Part shown: positions 32,472-41,175 of the stretch, piece by piece
Position numbering within the stretch: the stretch's first letter is position 1
Layout of the letters: every line of letters starts with the position of its first letter
Assembly: GCF_013374095.1 (NCBI RefSeq)
Contig: NZ_AP022672.1
Coordinates: 2,559,501-2,623,500 of the forward strand
Direction of reading: 5' to 3'
Source: Sphingomonas sp. HMP6
Lineage (GTDB): Bacteria; Pseudomonadota; Alphaproteobacteria; Sphingomonadales; Sphingomonadaceae
Length of the DNA stretch: 64,000 nucleotides
Notes under the pieces: model-generated
The model's input: the letters and a program-made list of their open reading frames with translations, nothing else
Database searches by the model: none
Told to the model about the DNA's origin: nothing
Made by a program: the position numbers and the translations under genes

Positions 32472-33442
32472 TGCGGTGCTCCCGGCAAAGTGGCTGGATC
32501 GACGACGCCGGTATCCGGATAGGCTGGCGCATAGCCATGCTGCTGTGCCCAGAGATACCAATTGTCGACGACGGTGCCCGTCAGCAGGATGCCGATCCCG
32601 CCCGTGAGCGTTGTCAACACCGCGAACCACCAGGCCCAACGGTGGATCGATTCCATCGTCGCGTTGAAACCCATCGTCCAGCGCCAGAACAAGGCGGCAC
32701 GTTCGGATGCGGTACCACGATCGGTAATCTGCTCGATCTCACGCTCGCCGCCGTATCGACCAACTGCGAGAATCGTGGCGCCGTGCATCGCGAAAAGCAA
32801 CGTCGATCCGTAGAGGAAAGCGATCGAAAGCGCGTGGAACGGGTTGTAAAAGAGGTTGCCGTAACGGATCGAAAACGCCGCCGTCCAGTCGAGATGCGGG
32901 AAGATGCCGTAGGGCACCGCCTCCGACCAGCTCCCCATCAGCATCGGACGAATGAAGCCGAGCACCACCATCAGCCAGATCGCGCTGAGGAACGCCCAGG
33001 AGACGTGTGTCCCCATGCCGAGCGCGACCGCGCGGCGATAGGTGCGCAACCACCAGAGCAAGACCGAGGCGCTGAAGAACATGCCGGTCAGGATGAACCA
33101 GCCGCCATCGTTCAGCGGCACGAAGGGCGAGAAGCCGTATTTAGGCGCCGGCGGCTCGAGCGACAGCCAGAAGAGCTGGCGGACGAACTGTACCGGGCTC
33201 CAATTGACCGATGCGAGCATGTTGAGACCGATGATCTCGAACGCGATCAGCCCGAAGACCAGCGAGAAGCTGCCGAGCCAGCCGAGATAGATCGGGCCGA
33301 TCTGCGCATTGCCGATCTTGCCCATCAGGTAGGAGAAGCCACCCGCATTGGTGCGCTCGAAGTTCCCAGGTGCCATCGGCGGGCCCATTTCGGGTGCCGC
33401 GCGCAGCTGAACTTGGGTGAAGATGTTCTGATAGCTTGCCAT
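32468..33442 (-). CDS. pufM: photosynthetic reaction centre M subunit
   Basis: 324 residues, five membrane helices. Cofactor ligands can be placed: His 203 (FYNPFHALS) for the special-pair bacteriochlorophyll, His 183 for the accessory one, and His 220 (AMHGA), Glu 235 (GGEREIEQ) and His 267 (ESIHRWAWW) for the non-heme iron. A C-terminal extension of about 20 residues fits species with a PufC subunit. ATG preceded by GAGAGGA, 13 bases after pufL. No missing key residues. Confidence 0.98.
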   Translation of the reverse strand: MASYQNIFTQVQLRAAPEMGPPMAPGNFERTNAGGFSYLMGKIGNAQIGPIYLGWLGSFSLVFGLIAFEIIGLNMLASVNWSPVQFVRQLFWLSLEPPAPKYGFSPFVPLNDGGWFILTGMFFSASVLLWWLRTYRRAVALGMGTHVSWAFLSAIWLMVVLGFIRPMLMGSWSEAVPYGIFPHLDWTAAFSIRYGNLFYNPFHALSIAFLYGSTLLFAMHGATILAVGRYGGEREIEQITDRGTASERAALFWRWTMGFNATMESIHRWAWWFAVLTTLTGGIGILLTGTVVDNWYLWAQQHGYAPAYPDTGVVDPATLPGAPQ

Positions 33443-33455
33443 ATTCGCGGTCCTC

Positions 33456-34295
33456 TCAAGCCCAGATCGGCAGATTGAGCCACCAGCTCCACCATTCAGG
33501 CCAGCCGCGCGTCCAAAGCGGGCCGCTGATGATGATGCAAATGGCGCTCCAGAAGCCCGCCGAAAGCGCGAGGAACAAGCCGACACGGTGAATGCCGAGC
33601 GTGCCGACCGAATAACCGATCGTATCGCGGAAGAAGGCGTCTTCATATTCGGGGGATTTCACTTCCCCCAATTCTCCATTCGGGCCCTCCCGCGGATTGA
33701 CCGCCGAGAGCACCAGCCCGCCATGCAGCGCGAGCGCCAGCGTCGTCGTGAAGAAGAAGCTGACGGCGATCATGTGCGCCGGGTTGTAGTGGAAGTGGAG
33801 ATATTGGTAGCCGGTGTTCGACACCCAATCGAGATGGCTGAAAATGCCGTACGGAAAGCCGAAGCCCCAGGCGCCCAGCAGGATCGGGCGGACGACGACA
33901 AGGCTGACATAGGCGAAGATCGCGACGCCGAAGGCGATCGGCACGTGATAGCCCATGCCGAGCTTGCGGCAGATCTCGACCTCGCGCAGCGCCCAGGAGC
34001 AGAACGCCCCGACCGCGCAGATCGTGATGATCTGCCACAAGCCCCCCGCCTTGAGCGGCGCGAAGGCCAGACCGTAGCTGATATCGGGGGGCGCGATGCT
34101 GATGAGCCACGGGTTCCAGGTCGGTCCGAGCGATGCGCCGTAAAAGATCAGCGCCGTGCCCAGCCCCGCGAAGAACGCGGTCGTGACCCCGAAAAAGCCG
34201 ACATAGAACGGGCCGATCCAGAAATCGAACAGATCGCCGCCCACGAGCGTCCCGCCCCTAACCCGGTATTTCCGTTCAAAGCTCAAGAGTGCCAT
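33456..34295 (-). CDS. pufL: photosynthetic reaction centre L subunit
   Basis: 279 residues, five membrane helices. His 174 (YNPAHMI) ligates the special-pair bacteriochlorophyll and His 154 the accessory one. His 191 (ALHGG) and His 236 (LGIHRVG) bind the non-heme iron. The start [17 protein letters not shown] is canonical, with a strong GGAAGGAG before the ATG. A longer open frame upstream (to 34388) covers the intercistronic region and is not coding. Between pufA and this gene lie 151 bases with a small hairpin. Confidence 0.98.
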   Translation of the reverse strand: MALLSFERKYRVRGGTLVGGDLFDFWIGPFYVGFFGVTTAFFAGLGTALIFYGASLGPTWNPWLISIAPPDISYGLAFAPLKAGGLWQIITICAVGAFCSWALREVEICRKLGMGYHVPIAFGVAIFAYVSLVVVRPILLGAWGFGFPYGIFSHLDWVSNTGYQYLHFHYNPAHMIAVSFFFTTTLALALHGGLVLSAVNPREGPNGELGEVKSPEYEDAFFRDTIGYSVGTLGIHRVGLFLALSAGFWSAICIIISGPLWTRGWPEWWSWWLNLPIWA

Positions 34296-34371
34296 GGACC
34301 CGCTCCTTCCCCCCCACCGGTCAGCGGCGAGATGGACAAATTTCGAAAGATTGGAGGACTGGACGGACCTG

Positions 34372-34386
34372 GGCGCGCTTAGCGCC
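34372..34386. promoter_or_regulatory. small stem-loop in pufA-pufL spacer
   Basis: GGCGC/GCGCC forms a five-base stem with a five-base loop inside the 151-base spacer. In Rhodobacter a hairpin here protects the pufBA message and gives antenna excess over reaction centre. The stem is short, so a similar role is possible but weakly supported. I see nothing else in the spacer. Confidence 0.35.
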
Positions 34387-34446
34387 AATCAGGTCACGTC
34401 CGCCTCGTCGTTAGGTAGTACGACTTCTACTGTCGACCGAGCCCGA

Positions 34447-34626
34447 TTAGGGCGCAGCCGGTGCCGCTACCGCAGCTGCGGGAGCAGTGGGGTTCGGAGC
34501 CTCAAGCCAGTTATACCGGTTGGTGCTCAAAAGGATGAAGTGAATCAGGATCGCCAGCGTGAACAAGAACACGGCGAGCGCGGTGAGGACCCGACGGGGG
34601 TCGAAAGTTACCCACATTCTCCACAT
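34447..34626 (-). CDS. pufA: light-harvesting LH1 alpha polypeptide
   Basis: 59 residues: a short N-terminal amphipathic segment ([14 protein letters not shown]), one membrane helix with the bacteriochlorophyll-binding His 29 ([12 protein letters not shown]), then NRYNWLE and a Pro/Ala-rich periplasmic tail of about 17 residues. The M-x-x-M-W and FDPRR pattern and position between pufB and pufL identify it. It is too short to stand out by length alone. GGAG precedes the ATG, which begins 15 bases after pufB. Stop is TAA. Confidence 0.95.
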   Translation of the reverse strand: MWRMWVTFDPRRVLTALAVFLFTLAILIHFILLSTNRYNWLEAPNPTAPAAAVAAPAAP

Positions 34627-34641
34627 GATAGTATCTCCTAC

Positions 34642-34857
34642 TTAGCCTTTGGCCGGGGTTGTTGCCGGGGCCGAAATGGCCGACGTCGCTTCATACCCGG
34701 GCGTGCCGGGGAACCAGGGGCGCCATTGCCAAACGAGGAAGTGCGCAACCAGCGCAATCACCACGAAAAAGCCCATGCTCACGACGAAGAGTTTGTGAAA
34801 CTCCTTCGCTTCATCGGGCGTCAGGTAGGTGCCCGGTCCCATTCTTTCGTCACTCAT
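34642..34857 (-). CDS. pufB: light-harvesting LH1 beta polypeptide
   Basis: 71 residues. The N-terminus MSDERMGPGTYLTPDEAKEF, His at 21 and the helix ending with bacteriochlorophyll ligand His 39 (LVAHFLVWQWRPWF) are classical. The protein then continues about 21 residues (GTPGYEATSAISAPATTPAK) past WRPWF, where well-studied LH1 beta chains stop. Strong GAAGGAG before the ATG. First puf gene, 139 bases after bchZ; no pufQ is found in that gap, and I saw no PpsR box there. Confidence 0.96.
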   Translation of the reverse strand: MSDERMGPGTYLTPDEAKEFHKLFVVSMGFFVVIALVAHFLVWQWRPWFPGTPGYEATSAISAPATTPAKG

Positions 34858-34996
34858 AACGGTCGCTCCTTCTGTGTCGTTCGAACCGACGAGATAAGGC
34901 GCGCGACACGCGTCCCTCGGCGGCATCCACGCAGCGCAGAGCACCACGGAGATCGGCTGGTCCGCACAGGCGTGCGGAGATAGCTTGCTCGGGCGG

Positions 34997-36442
34997 TCAT
35001 CCGCCACGGCTTTCGGTAATGGCGCCGGCAAGCCGCTCCGCCGTGACTCGTGTTTCGCCGGCGCGGCGCGCGCCACGCTCGGCGGCATCGCGGATGCGCT
35101 TGGCGGCAGAAATGCGCACCAGCACCGGCTCGCGTTCGACGACTTCGTCGAGGGCGGCCTTGGCGGCATCGTCCCACGCGACTTCGCGTTCGATCCGCGC
35201 CGGGGTCGGCTCGACCTTGTCGAGCTGTCCAGCGAGCGGAATGATGTGGAAGAGCGCATCGAACAGCGCGTTGCACACTTCCTGGATCAGATAGGTCGCC
35301 CCGGCATAGCCCATGAACGGCGTGCCGGTATGGCGACGGATCACCGCGCCGGGGAAGCTCGCCGGGATATACACGCCGCGCGCGCCGACTTCGGCCATGT
35401 ACATCCGCTCGTTGAAGCTGCCGAACATGATGAGCGGCGGATTGGTCTTCAACGCGTCGATCACCGCCTGATTGTCGGGCTTGATCCCGGCGGAGCGGTT
35501 GAACGAAAACGTGCAGGGCAGCCCCATGTCGTTCTCGAGGAAGTTGCGAATGCCCCGCGCATAGGTTTCGGTCGCGACGATGCCGAAGCTGGCGGTCGCG
35601 AAGAAATCCTGCGTGACCGAGCGCCACAGATCCCACAGCGGCTTGATCGTGGTGTGCTTCTCGCGCTCGATAAAGGGTTCGGGGTCGAGCCCGGTCAGTT
35701 CGCCCAGCTTGCGCAGGAACAGCGTCGTGCTTTGCAGCCCGATCGGCGCTTGCAGATACGGCCGCTCAAGCGCTTCGCACAGGCCACGCCCGAATTCGCG
35801 GTACATGCAGACGTTGACCGCTGCATCGGCGAGTTTGCGCACGTCGGCGAGATGACTGCCGAGCGGGAAGACCATGCCGACCTCGGCGCCGATCCCCTCG
35901 ATCAGGCGGCGGATCTCGGCCAGATCGGACGGCATGTTGAAGCTGCCATACATCGGCCCGATGATGTTGACCTTGGGCTTTTCGCCGTCTTTCAGCGGAC
36001 GCAAAGCGGGGACCTTCTTCGGCCCGAACTGTGTCCACAGCCAGGTCAGCGCCCGGTCGCCCGATTGCCACTGATCCTCATCGATCGTGCGCGGCAGGAA
36101 GCGCTGGATATTGGTGCCCTCGGGCGTCACGCCGCCGCCGATCATCTCGGCGATCGATCCGGTCACGACCACGGAGGGAAGATCGGGATCGAGCGTCGCC
36201 CAGGCGCGCTTCATCGCGCCCTCGGTGCCATCGCGCCCCAATTCCTGCTCGCCAAGGCCGGTCACGACGATCGGCAGCTCGTGCGGCGGCAGTCCGTCGG
36301 TGTAATGCAGCACCGAGGTGACCGGCAGATTCTCGCAGCCGACCGGGCCATCGATAATGACCTGCAGGCCCTTGATGGCGGTAAACGCGTAAACCGCGCC
36401 CCAATAGCCACCCGCCCGATCATGATCCAGGATGAGCGTCAT
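34997..36442 (-). CDS. bchZ: chlorophyllide a reductase subunit Z
   Basis: 481 residues, nitrogenase-like beta component of the BchXYZ enzyme that reduces ring B (C7-C8) to make the bacteriochlorin. The N-terminus [20 protein letters not shown] and [20 protein letters not shown] are typical, with a cluster Cys in GPVGCEN. A C-terminal PCP_red-like helical domain ends the protein ([20 protein letters not shown]). The start overlaps the bchY stop (ATGA). It precedes pufB by 139 bases, forming the bchCXYZ-puf superoperon. Confidence 0.97.
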   Translation of the reverse strand: MTLILDHDRAGGYWGAVYAFTAIKGLQVIIDGPVGCENLPVTSVLHYTDGLPPHELPIVVTGLGEQELGRDGTEGAMKRAWATLDPDLPSVVVTGSIAEMIGGGVTPEGTNIQRFLPRTIDEDQWQSGDRALTWLWTQFGPKKVPALRPLKDGEKPKVNIIGPMYGSFNMPSDLAEIRRLIEGIGAEVGMVFPLGSHLADVRKLADAAVNVCMYREFGRGLCEALERPYLQAPIGLQSTTLFLRKLGELTGLDPEPFIEREKHTTIKPLWDLWRSVTQDFFATASFGIVATETYARGIRNFLENDMGLPCTFSFNRSAGIKPDNQAVIDALKTNPPLIMFGSFNERMYMAEVGARGVYIPASFPGAVIRRHTGTPFMGYAGATYLIQEVCNALFDALFHIIPLAGQLDKVEPTPARIEREVAWDDAAKAALDEVVEREPVLVRISAAKRIRDAAERGARRAGETRVTAERLAGAITESRGG

Positions 36443-37980
36443 GTGCCGATATGCTCCTCGGCCTTGGCCGCCGCGATGCGCTTGGCGGCGTATTTGGCCT
36501 TGAACTCGGGCCGGTCGACCGGCGTGGTTTCCCAGACACCAGCGGTCGGGCCAGTGCCGACCCCCTCGAAGAACGCCTTCATCGTGTCGAAGCGGTGCTG
36601 GTTGGCGAGGGCTGCATTAACCACCATTGCGAGACTTCCCGCACCCGCCGGACCCATCAGCGGCCGCGCCGAGATCAGGTTGGTGAAATAGAGCGCCGGG
36701 ATCGCCTTTTGCTTGGCATATTGGACGACCGGCGTCGTGCCGATCGCCAGATCGGGGCCATATTCCGCGATTGCGGCGATGTCCTGCTCCAGACTCGCAC
36801 GATATTGCACGCGGCAACCATGCGCCTCGAGCCATTCGCGGTCGGGATCGGACCACACCGTGCGCGGGCAAGCGGTCCCGACATAGGGCACCTCCGCGCC
36901 GCTTTCGATCAGCAGCCGCGCGACCAGCAATTCGGAACCTTCATAGCCCGAAACGGTGATCCGCCCGGCAATCGGCTTGGCAGCGAGCGCTGCGGAAATG
37001 GCGGGGAGGAACTTGTTCTTCGATGCGTCGACCTTGTCTTGCGCGATGCCACACGCTTTGCCGATCGCATCGAGCCAGGCCGCAGTCCCATCGCGCCCCA
37101 CGGGGGCCGATCCGACGACGGTGCGGCCAGCGGCTTCGAATTCGCGGACCGAGGCAGTGTAGAACGGATGGATCGCGGCGACGGCCGCGCAATCGAGCGC
37201 CGAATAGAGTTCCCGCCATTCGCGCGTCGGGACGACCGGGCCAGCCGCGAGGCCAAGCGGTTCGAGCATCAGGCCGATGCCGGGCGGGTCCGCCGGGAAC
37301 ATCTCGCCGAGCAAGGTGATCGTCGGGCGATCGGGGCGTTCTTTCGGCGCGGCGACCGGGCCTTGCTCGGCCTCTTTCCGCGCATAATTCAACATTGCGC
37401 CGGCAAGGACGTCTTTCGCCTCGGCATGCGTCGGAATGCCGAAGCCCGGCACGTCGATGCCGATGATGCGGACGCCGTTGATTTCCTTGGGCAGCAATTG
37501 CAGCGGCACGCCCGATGCGGTCGGCACGCAAAGATTGGTGACGATGACGGTGTCGTAGAGTTCCGGATCGGCGATCTGATGCACCGCGTCGCGAATGTCC
37601 TCGAACAATTTGCCGGTGACGAGCGTCTCGGAGGAAAAGGGCACGTAGCCGACCGTCCGCTTCGCACCGTAGAAATGCGAGGTGAAGGTCAGGCCGTACA
37701 CGCAGCACGCCGAGCCCGACAGGATCGTCGCGGTGCGGCGCATCCGCAAGCCCACGCGCAAGCTACCGAACGCCGGGCACATCGATTGCGGCTGATCATG
37801 CGGACCCTTGGGATAATCCGCATCGTAGCGCGCCAGAACTTCGGACTTGCCCGCCAGCTCCGCCGCCTCGCGCAGCGTCGATCCGCTCGCGCACCCGCCA
37901 GCGTCCGCAGCCGCAACAGGCGTCAGGTCGATCCGGTCGCGATCGCGGCCCGAACTCAGGAGGGGAGTGTCCACATCCAC
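36439..37980 (-). CDS. bchY: chlorophyllide a reductase subunit Y
   Basis: 513 residues, alpha-type partner of BchZ. Recognisable: [18 protein letters not shown] with a cluster Cys, [31 protein letters not shown] and [12 protein letters not shown] use the GTG at 37980, two bases after the bchX stop; a second GTG at 37974 is almost as good. The longer open frame upstream lies inside bchX and is not coding. Stop overlaps bchZ by four bases. Confidence 0.95.
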   Translation of the reverse strand: MDVDTPLLSSGRDRDRIDLTPVAAADAGGCASGSTLREAAELAGKSEVLARYDADYPKGPHDQPQSMCPAFGSLRVGLRMRRTATILSGSACCVYGLTFTSHFYGAKRTVGYVPFSSETLVTGKLFEDIRDAVHQIADPELYDTVIVTNLCVPTASGVPLQLLPKEINGVRIIGIDVPGFGIPTHAEAKDVLAGAMLNYARKEAEQGPVAAPKERPDRPTITLLGEMFPADPPGIGLMLEPLGLAAGPVVPTREWRELYSALDCAAVAAIHPFYTASVREFEAAGRTVVGSAPVGRDGTAAWLDAIGKACGIAQDKVDASKNKFLPAISAALAAKPIAGRITVSGYEGSELLVARLLIESGAEVPYVGTACPRTVWSDPDREWLEAHGCRVQYRASLEQDIAAIAEYGPDLAIGTTPVVQYAKQKAIPALYFTNLISARPLMGPAGAGSLAMVVNAALANQHRFDTMKAFFEGVGTGPTAGVWETTPVDRPEFKAKYAAKRIAAAKAEEHIGT

Positions 37981-37982
37981 GA

Positions 37983-38966
37983 TCAGACCGCGTCGTACAC
38001 GACTTCGAGGGTCGGCTTCGTCACATAGGCGACGCCGCGCATATCCGCCTGACTGGCCGGCTTGAGCGAGTAATCCGCACCCGTGATATCGGCCGAGAAC
38101 AGCCCGAGCAGCCCGTCCTGATCGAGCGGCGCGGGGCGCAGCGGCGGGGCGGTGGCGACGTTTTCGGCGAGCTCCTCGAACAACGACGCCCATTCGCCAC
38201 CGGGTTTTCCGATGATCTGGTAATTCGCGCTCTTCTTTCGGATATCCTCATTGGCGGGGATCGCACACAATACCGGAATGCCGACCGCTTCGGCGAACGC
38301 ATTCGCCTCGCCAGTGCCGTCATCCTTGTTCAGGATCATGCCGGCGACACCGACATTGCCGCCCATCTTGCGGAAATATTCAACCGCCTTGCAGACGTTG
38401 TTGGCAACATAGAGCGATTGCAGGTCGTTCGATGCGACGACGATCACCTTCTGGCACATGTCGCGCGCGATCGGCAGGCCGAAGCCGCCGCACACCACGT
38501 CGCCCAGGAAATCGAGCAGGACGTAGTCGAAGCCCCATTCGTGGAAGCCCAGTTTTTCGAGCGTCTCGAACCCATGGATGATTCCGCGCCCGCCGCAACC
38601 GCGACCGACCTCTGGCCCGCCGAGCTCCATCGCGAACACGCCGTCGCGCTGGAAGCAGACGTCCTCGATGCCGATTTCTTCGCCGGCCAGCTTCTTCTTG
38701 CTCGACGTCTCGATGATCGTCGGGGTCGATTTGCCGCCGAACAGCAACGACGTGGTGTCGCTCTTCGGGTCGCACCCGATCAGCAGCACGCGCTTGCCTT
38801 GTTGCGCCATCATGTAGCTGAGATTGGCCAGCGCGAACGATTTGCCGCTGCCGCCCTTGCCGTAGATCGCGATGATCTGCGTTTCTTTGGTGATCGGCCC
38901 GGTGTGGACGGGATCGGGCTCCTGATGCGCTTCATCGCGCAGCGAGCCGAGATCTAACATCGTCAT
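37983..38966 (-). CDS. bchX: chlorophyllide a reductase iron protein subunit X
   Basis: 327 residues, NifH-like ATPase delivering electrons to BchYZ. P-loop YGKGGSGKS (35-43); dimer cluster Cys 124 (GRGCGGR) and Cys 159 (GDVVCGGFG). The C-terminus is extended relative to BchL (DQDGLLGLFSADITG and beyond), as usual for BchX. The ATG at 38966 overlaps the bchC stop; another ATG is two codons later. Complete. Confidence 0.97.
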   Translation of the reverse strand: MTMLDLGSLRDEAHQEPDPVHTGPITKETQIIAIYGKGGSGKSFALANLSYMMAQQGKRVLLIGCDPKSDTTSLLFGGKSTPTIIETSSKKKLAGEEIGIEDVCFQRDGVFAMELGGPEVGRGCGGRGIIHGFETLEKLGFHEWGFDYVLLDFLGDVVCGGFGLPIARDMCQKVIVVASNDLQSLYVANNVCKAVEYFRKMGGNVGVAGMILNKDDGTGEANAFAEAVGIPVLCAIPANEDIRKKSANYQIIGKPGGEWASLFEELAENVATAPPLRPAPLDQDGLLGLFSADITGADYSLKPASQADMRGVAYVTKPTLEVVYDAV

Positions 38967-39889
38967 ACGTGACTCCAATCGAGTACCATTTTCAGGCAAG
39001 TCGGGTCGCCGAAGGCAGCGGGATAGGCGTCGGCCGCTTCGCTCGCGGGGCGGACGTGACTGATCAGTCCGTCGAGCCGCAGCGCGCCCGATGCGACCAG
39101 CGCATTGGTAGCAGCCACATCGGCGGGGGTGAATTCGGCGGAAATGCGCATCCGTGCTTCGCGCATGAAGGCGGGCGGAAACGCGAAGCTCAGCCGATCG
39201 TAGAAACCCGCCAGCACGATCTCGCCGCCCTTGCTGAGCCGCGGCACGAGCATGTCGAGGATCTCGGGCGCGCCGCTGGCGTCGCAGATCGTCGCATAAT
39301 CGCGGCGTTCGTCCGTAGCTGGGTCGATCACCGCATAGCCGGTGCCGTCGCGGCGATCGGCATTGGTTTCCCACACAGTCGGCGCGGGCGCACCCAGCGC
39401 GACGGCGATCCGCGCGACCAGCCGGCCGACGATGCCGTGGCCGATCACCAGATCGGGCACCTTGCCACCGACGACCGCGTGATAGGCAGTGGCGGCAAGC
39501 GCGGTCAGAATGCCGTCGCGGCCAAGCGATTCGGCGACCGGCAAAGCCCGTGCCGAGGGCATCACGACCCGCTGCGCCGTACCACCGAACAGGCCACGCG
39601 CGCCTTCGTAACAATTCGCACCGGGAACGAAGACCCACTCGCCGATCCGCCCGCGCACTTCGGCACCGGCATCGACGATTCGGCCGACCGATTCGTAGCC
39701 CGGCACCAGCGGATAACCCATGCCGGGGAAGGTCGGCATCTTGCCCGACCAGAGAAGCTTTTCGGTGCCTGAACTGATGCCGCTATGCGCGACCTCGATC
39801 AGCACGTCGGCAGTGCCCAGCGCGGTGAGCGAAAGTGCGCGAAGCGCCAGCCGCTCCGGAGCCTCCAACACTACCGCCAGTGTTTCCAC
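38963..39889 (-). CDS. bchC: bacteriochlorophyllide a dehydrogenase
   Basis: 308 residues, medium-chain dehydrogenase-like protein that oxidises the 3-hydroxyethyl group to acetyl. Seen: HSGISSGTEKLLWSGKMP, PLVPGYESVGRIVDAG, the nucleotide-binding region around VIGHGIVGRLVAR, and PPAFMREARMRISAEFTP. The start is GTG with GGGGAAGC upstream. It is the first gene of bchCXYZ-puf, and its 99-base upstream gap holds PpsR-type boxes. Confidence 0.95.
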   Translation of the reverse strand: METLAVVLEAPERLALRALSLTALGTADVLIEVAHSGISSGTEKLLWSGKMPTFPGMGYPLVPGYESVGRIVDAGAEVRGRIGEWVFVPGANCYEGARGLFGGTAQRVVMPSARALPVAESLGRDGILTALAATAYHAVVGGKVPDLVIGHGIVGRLVARIAVALGAPAPTVWETNADRRDGTGYAVIDPATDERRDYATICDASGAPEILDMLVPRLSKGGEIVLAGFYDRLSFAFPPAFMREARMRISAEFTPADVAATNALVASGALRLDGLISHVRPASEAADAYPAAFGDPTCLKMVLDWSHV

Positions 39890-39935
39890 CGAGCTTCCCC
39901 TACCGCGACCACCCGATCATCGGGTCTTCTTCGAG

Positions 39936-40004
39936 TGTCACTTTATCTGGACACTTTATATTGTCAACTCGCATTGACGCTTTGCATGTCAACGCGTCGC
40001 GACA
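39936..40004. promoter_or_regulatory. three tandem PpsR-type boxes upstream of bchC
   Basis: TGTCACTTTATCTGGACA (39936-39953) and TGTCAACGCGTCGCGACA (39987-40004) match TGT-N12-ACA exactly. TGTCAACTCGCATTGACG (39962-39979) differs in the last base. Starts are 26 and 25 bases apart. The distal box overlaps the end of crtF. Proposed operator for the bchCXYZ-puf superoperon. Confidence 0.68.
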
Positions 40005-41119
40005 ATGATCCGTACGGTGAGCGGCAAGGCGGTGGATACGACTCGCGACGAAGCAAAACCCGCGCTTCGCAGCATCGCGCGAATTTCGTCGGCGGGGCGG
40101 GGCCGACCCGACCCCATCGCCCACAGATACAGGCCGAAATAGGCATCGCCCGACGGCTCCGCCCCGCGCGTTCCCGCCATCGGCTCGGCGATCAGCAGCG
40201 TACCGCCCGGCGGCAAGGCGGCACGCACCGCGCGCAGCAAGGCAAGCGCGGGGGCGTCGTCATGATCGTGCAGCACGCGCACCAGCGTGATCAGATCATG
40301 CCCGGGCGGCAACGGATCTTCGAAGAAACTTCCCCCAAAGATTTCGACTCGGTCGCCAAGGCCCTCCGCGACCAGCGCAGTCTTCGCGCGCGCGCCGACG
40401 GCGGGCAGATCGAACATCGACAGCGCGAGCCCCGGCACGCGCGCCGCAACCGCGCGGACAAAACGCGCCTCGCCACCGCCCACATCGAGCATCCGGCGAT
40501 GCCGCGCAAAGTCATAGCTGTCGATGATATGCTGCGCGACCAACGGCTGCGACGCAGCCATCAAGCGTGAATAGGCAGCGACATCCTCGCCATCCCCCTC
40601 GCCCGACCGCTCCGCATAAGTCCAATAGTGCGCAAGCTGCCCGCCGCCACCGCCGCGCCGGAGCAAGCCTACGGGGTCGGCCAGATCGGCGTAGAGCAGC
40701 CGGTGGTGCGCGACCATTTCGACGATCCCGCCATTACCGCGCAGCGCCGCGCCATCCGCCCCCAGCGCCCAGCGCGTCGCATCGAGCGGTTCGGTCAGGT
40801 TGAGCGCCGCTGCTGCACGCAGCAAACGCTCGGTCCCCGCCACCGGTACGTCGAGTCGCGTGGCGATCTCCGCGAGCGGCAAGGGCCCCGCTGCCAGCAA
40901 CTCGAGCAGCCCGAGCTCGACGCACGCCGCAATCGTCTGCGAATAGGTGAATCCCGCGACCAAATCGAACATCGTGCGCGCCCGCGCCCGCACGATCCCG
41001 CGCGTGAGCGGAAAGCGCACCGCGAAGCGTTGAAAGCCCGGATCGGCCAGAGTGCGATTGCGCCAAGCGATCCAGCGTTCGCGCCAATTTCTGTTGTCAT
41101 TGGGTCTGGTCAGCTTCAT
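39989..41119 (-). CDS. crtF: carotenoid (demethylspheroidene-type) O-methyltransferase
   Basis: 376 residues, SAM-dependent methyltransferase that makes the 1-methoxy end of spheroidene/spirilloxanthin-type carotenoids. The N-terminal helical dimerisation region includes YSQTIAACVELGLLELLAAG. SAM motif MLDVGGGEARFVRAVAAR and the motif LVRVLHDHDD follow, then EPMAGTRGAEPSGDAYFGLY. The ATG at 41119 lies one base from a PpsR box and has no ribosome-binding site, so the message may be leaderless or the start may be internal. It may also be read into bchC. Divergent from crtD. Confidence 0.94.
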   Translation of the reverse strand: MKLTRPNDNRNWRERWIAWRNRTLADPGFQRFAVRFPLTRGIVRARARTMFDLVAGFTYSQTIAACVELGLLELLAAGPLPLAEIATRLDVPVAGTERLLRAAAALNLTEPLDATRWALGADGAALRGNGGIVEMVAHHRLLYADLADPVGLLRRGGGGGQLAHYWTYAERSGEGDGEDVAAYSRLMAASQPLVAQHIIDSYDFARHRRMLDVGGGEARFVRAVAARVPGLALSMFDLPAVGARAKTALVAEGLGDRVEIFGGSFFEDPLPPGHDLITLVRVLHDHDDAPALALLRAVRAALPPGGTLLIAEPMAGTRGAEPSGDAYFGLYLWAMGSGRPRPADEIRAMLRSAGFASSRVVSTALPLTVRIIVATR

Positions 41120-41120
41120 A

Positions 41121-41138
41121 TGTCCAATTAATTGGACG
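41121..41138. promoter_or_regulatory. PpsR-type box between crtF and crtD
   Basis: TGTCCAATTAATTGGACG is a near-perfect palindrome and a one-base variant of TGT-N12-ACA. It abuts the crtF start codon and lies 37 bases before the crtD ATG, so one bound dimer could block both divergent genes. Confidence 0.62.
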
Positions 41139-41175
41139 CATGCACGATAAGCGTCAACTTGCAGTTAGGGGTCGA

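Noticed and set aside
34858..34996. Possible pufQ or another small gene between bchZ and pufB
   Set aside because: The 139-base gap has no frame with a ribosome-binding site and PufQ-like sequence on either strand.
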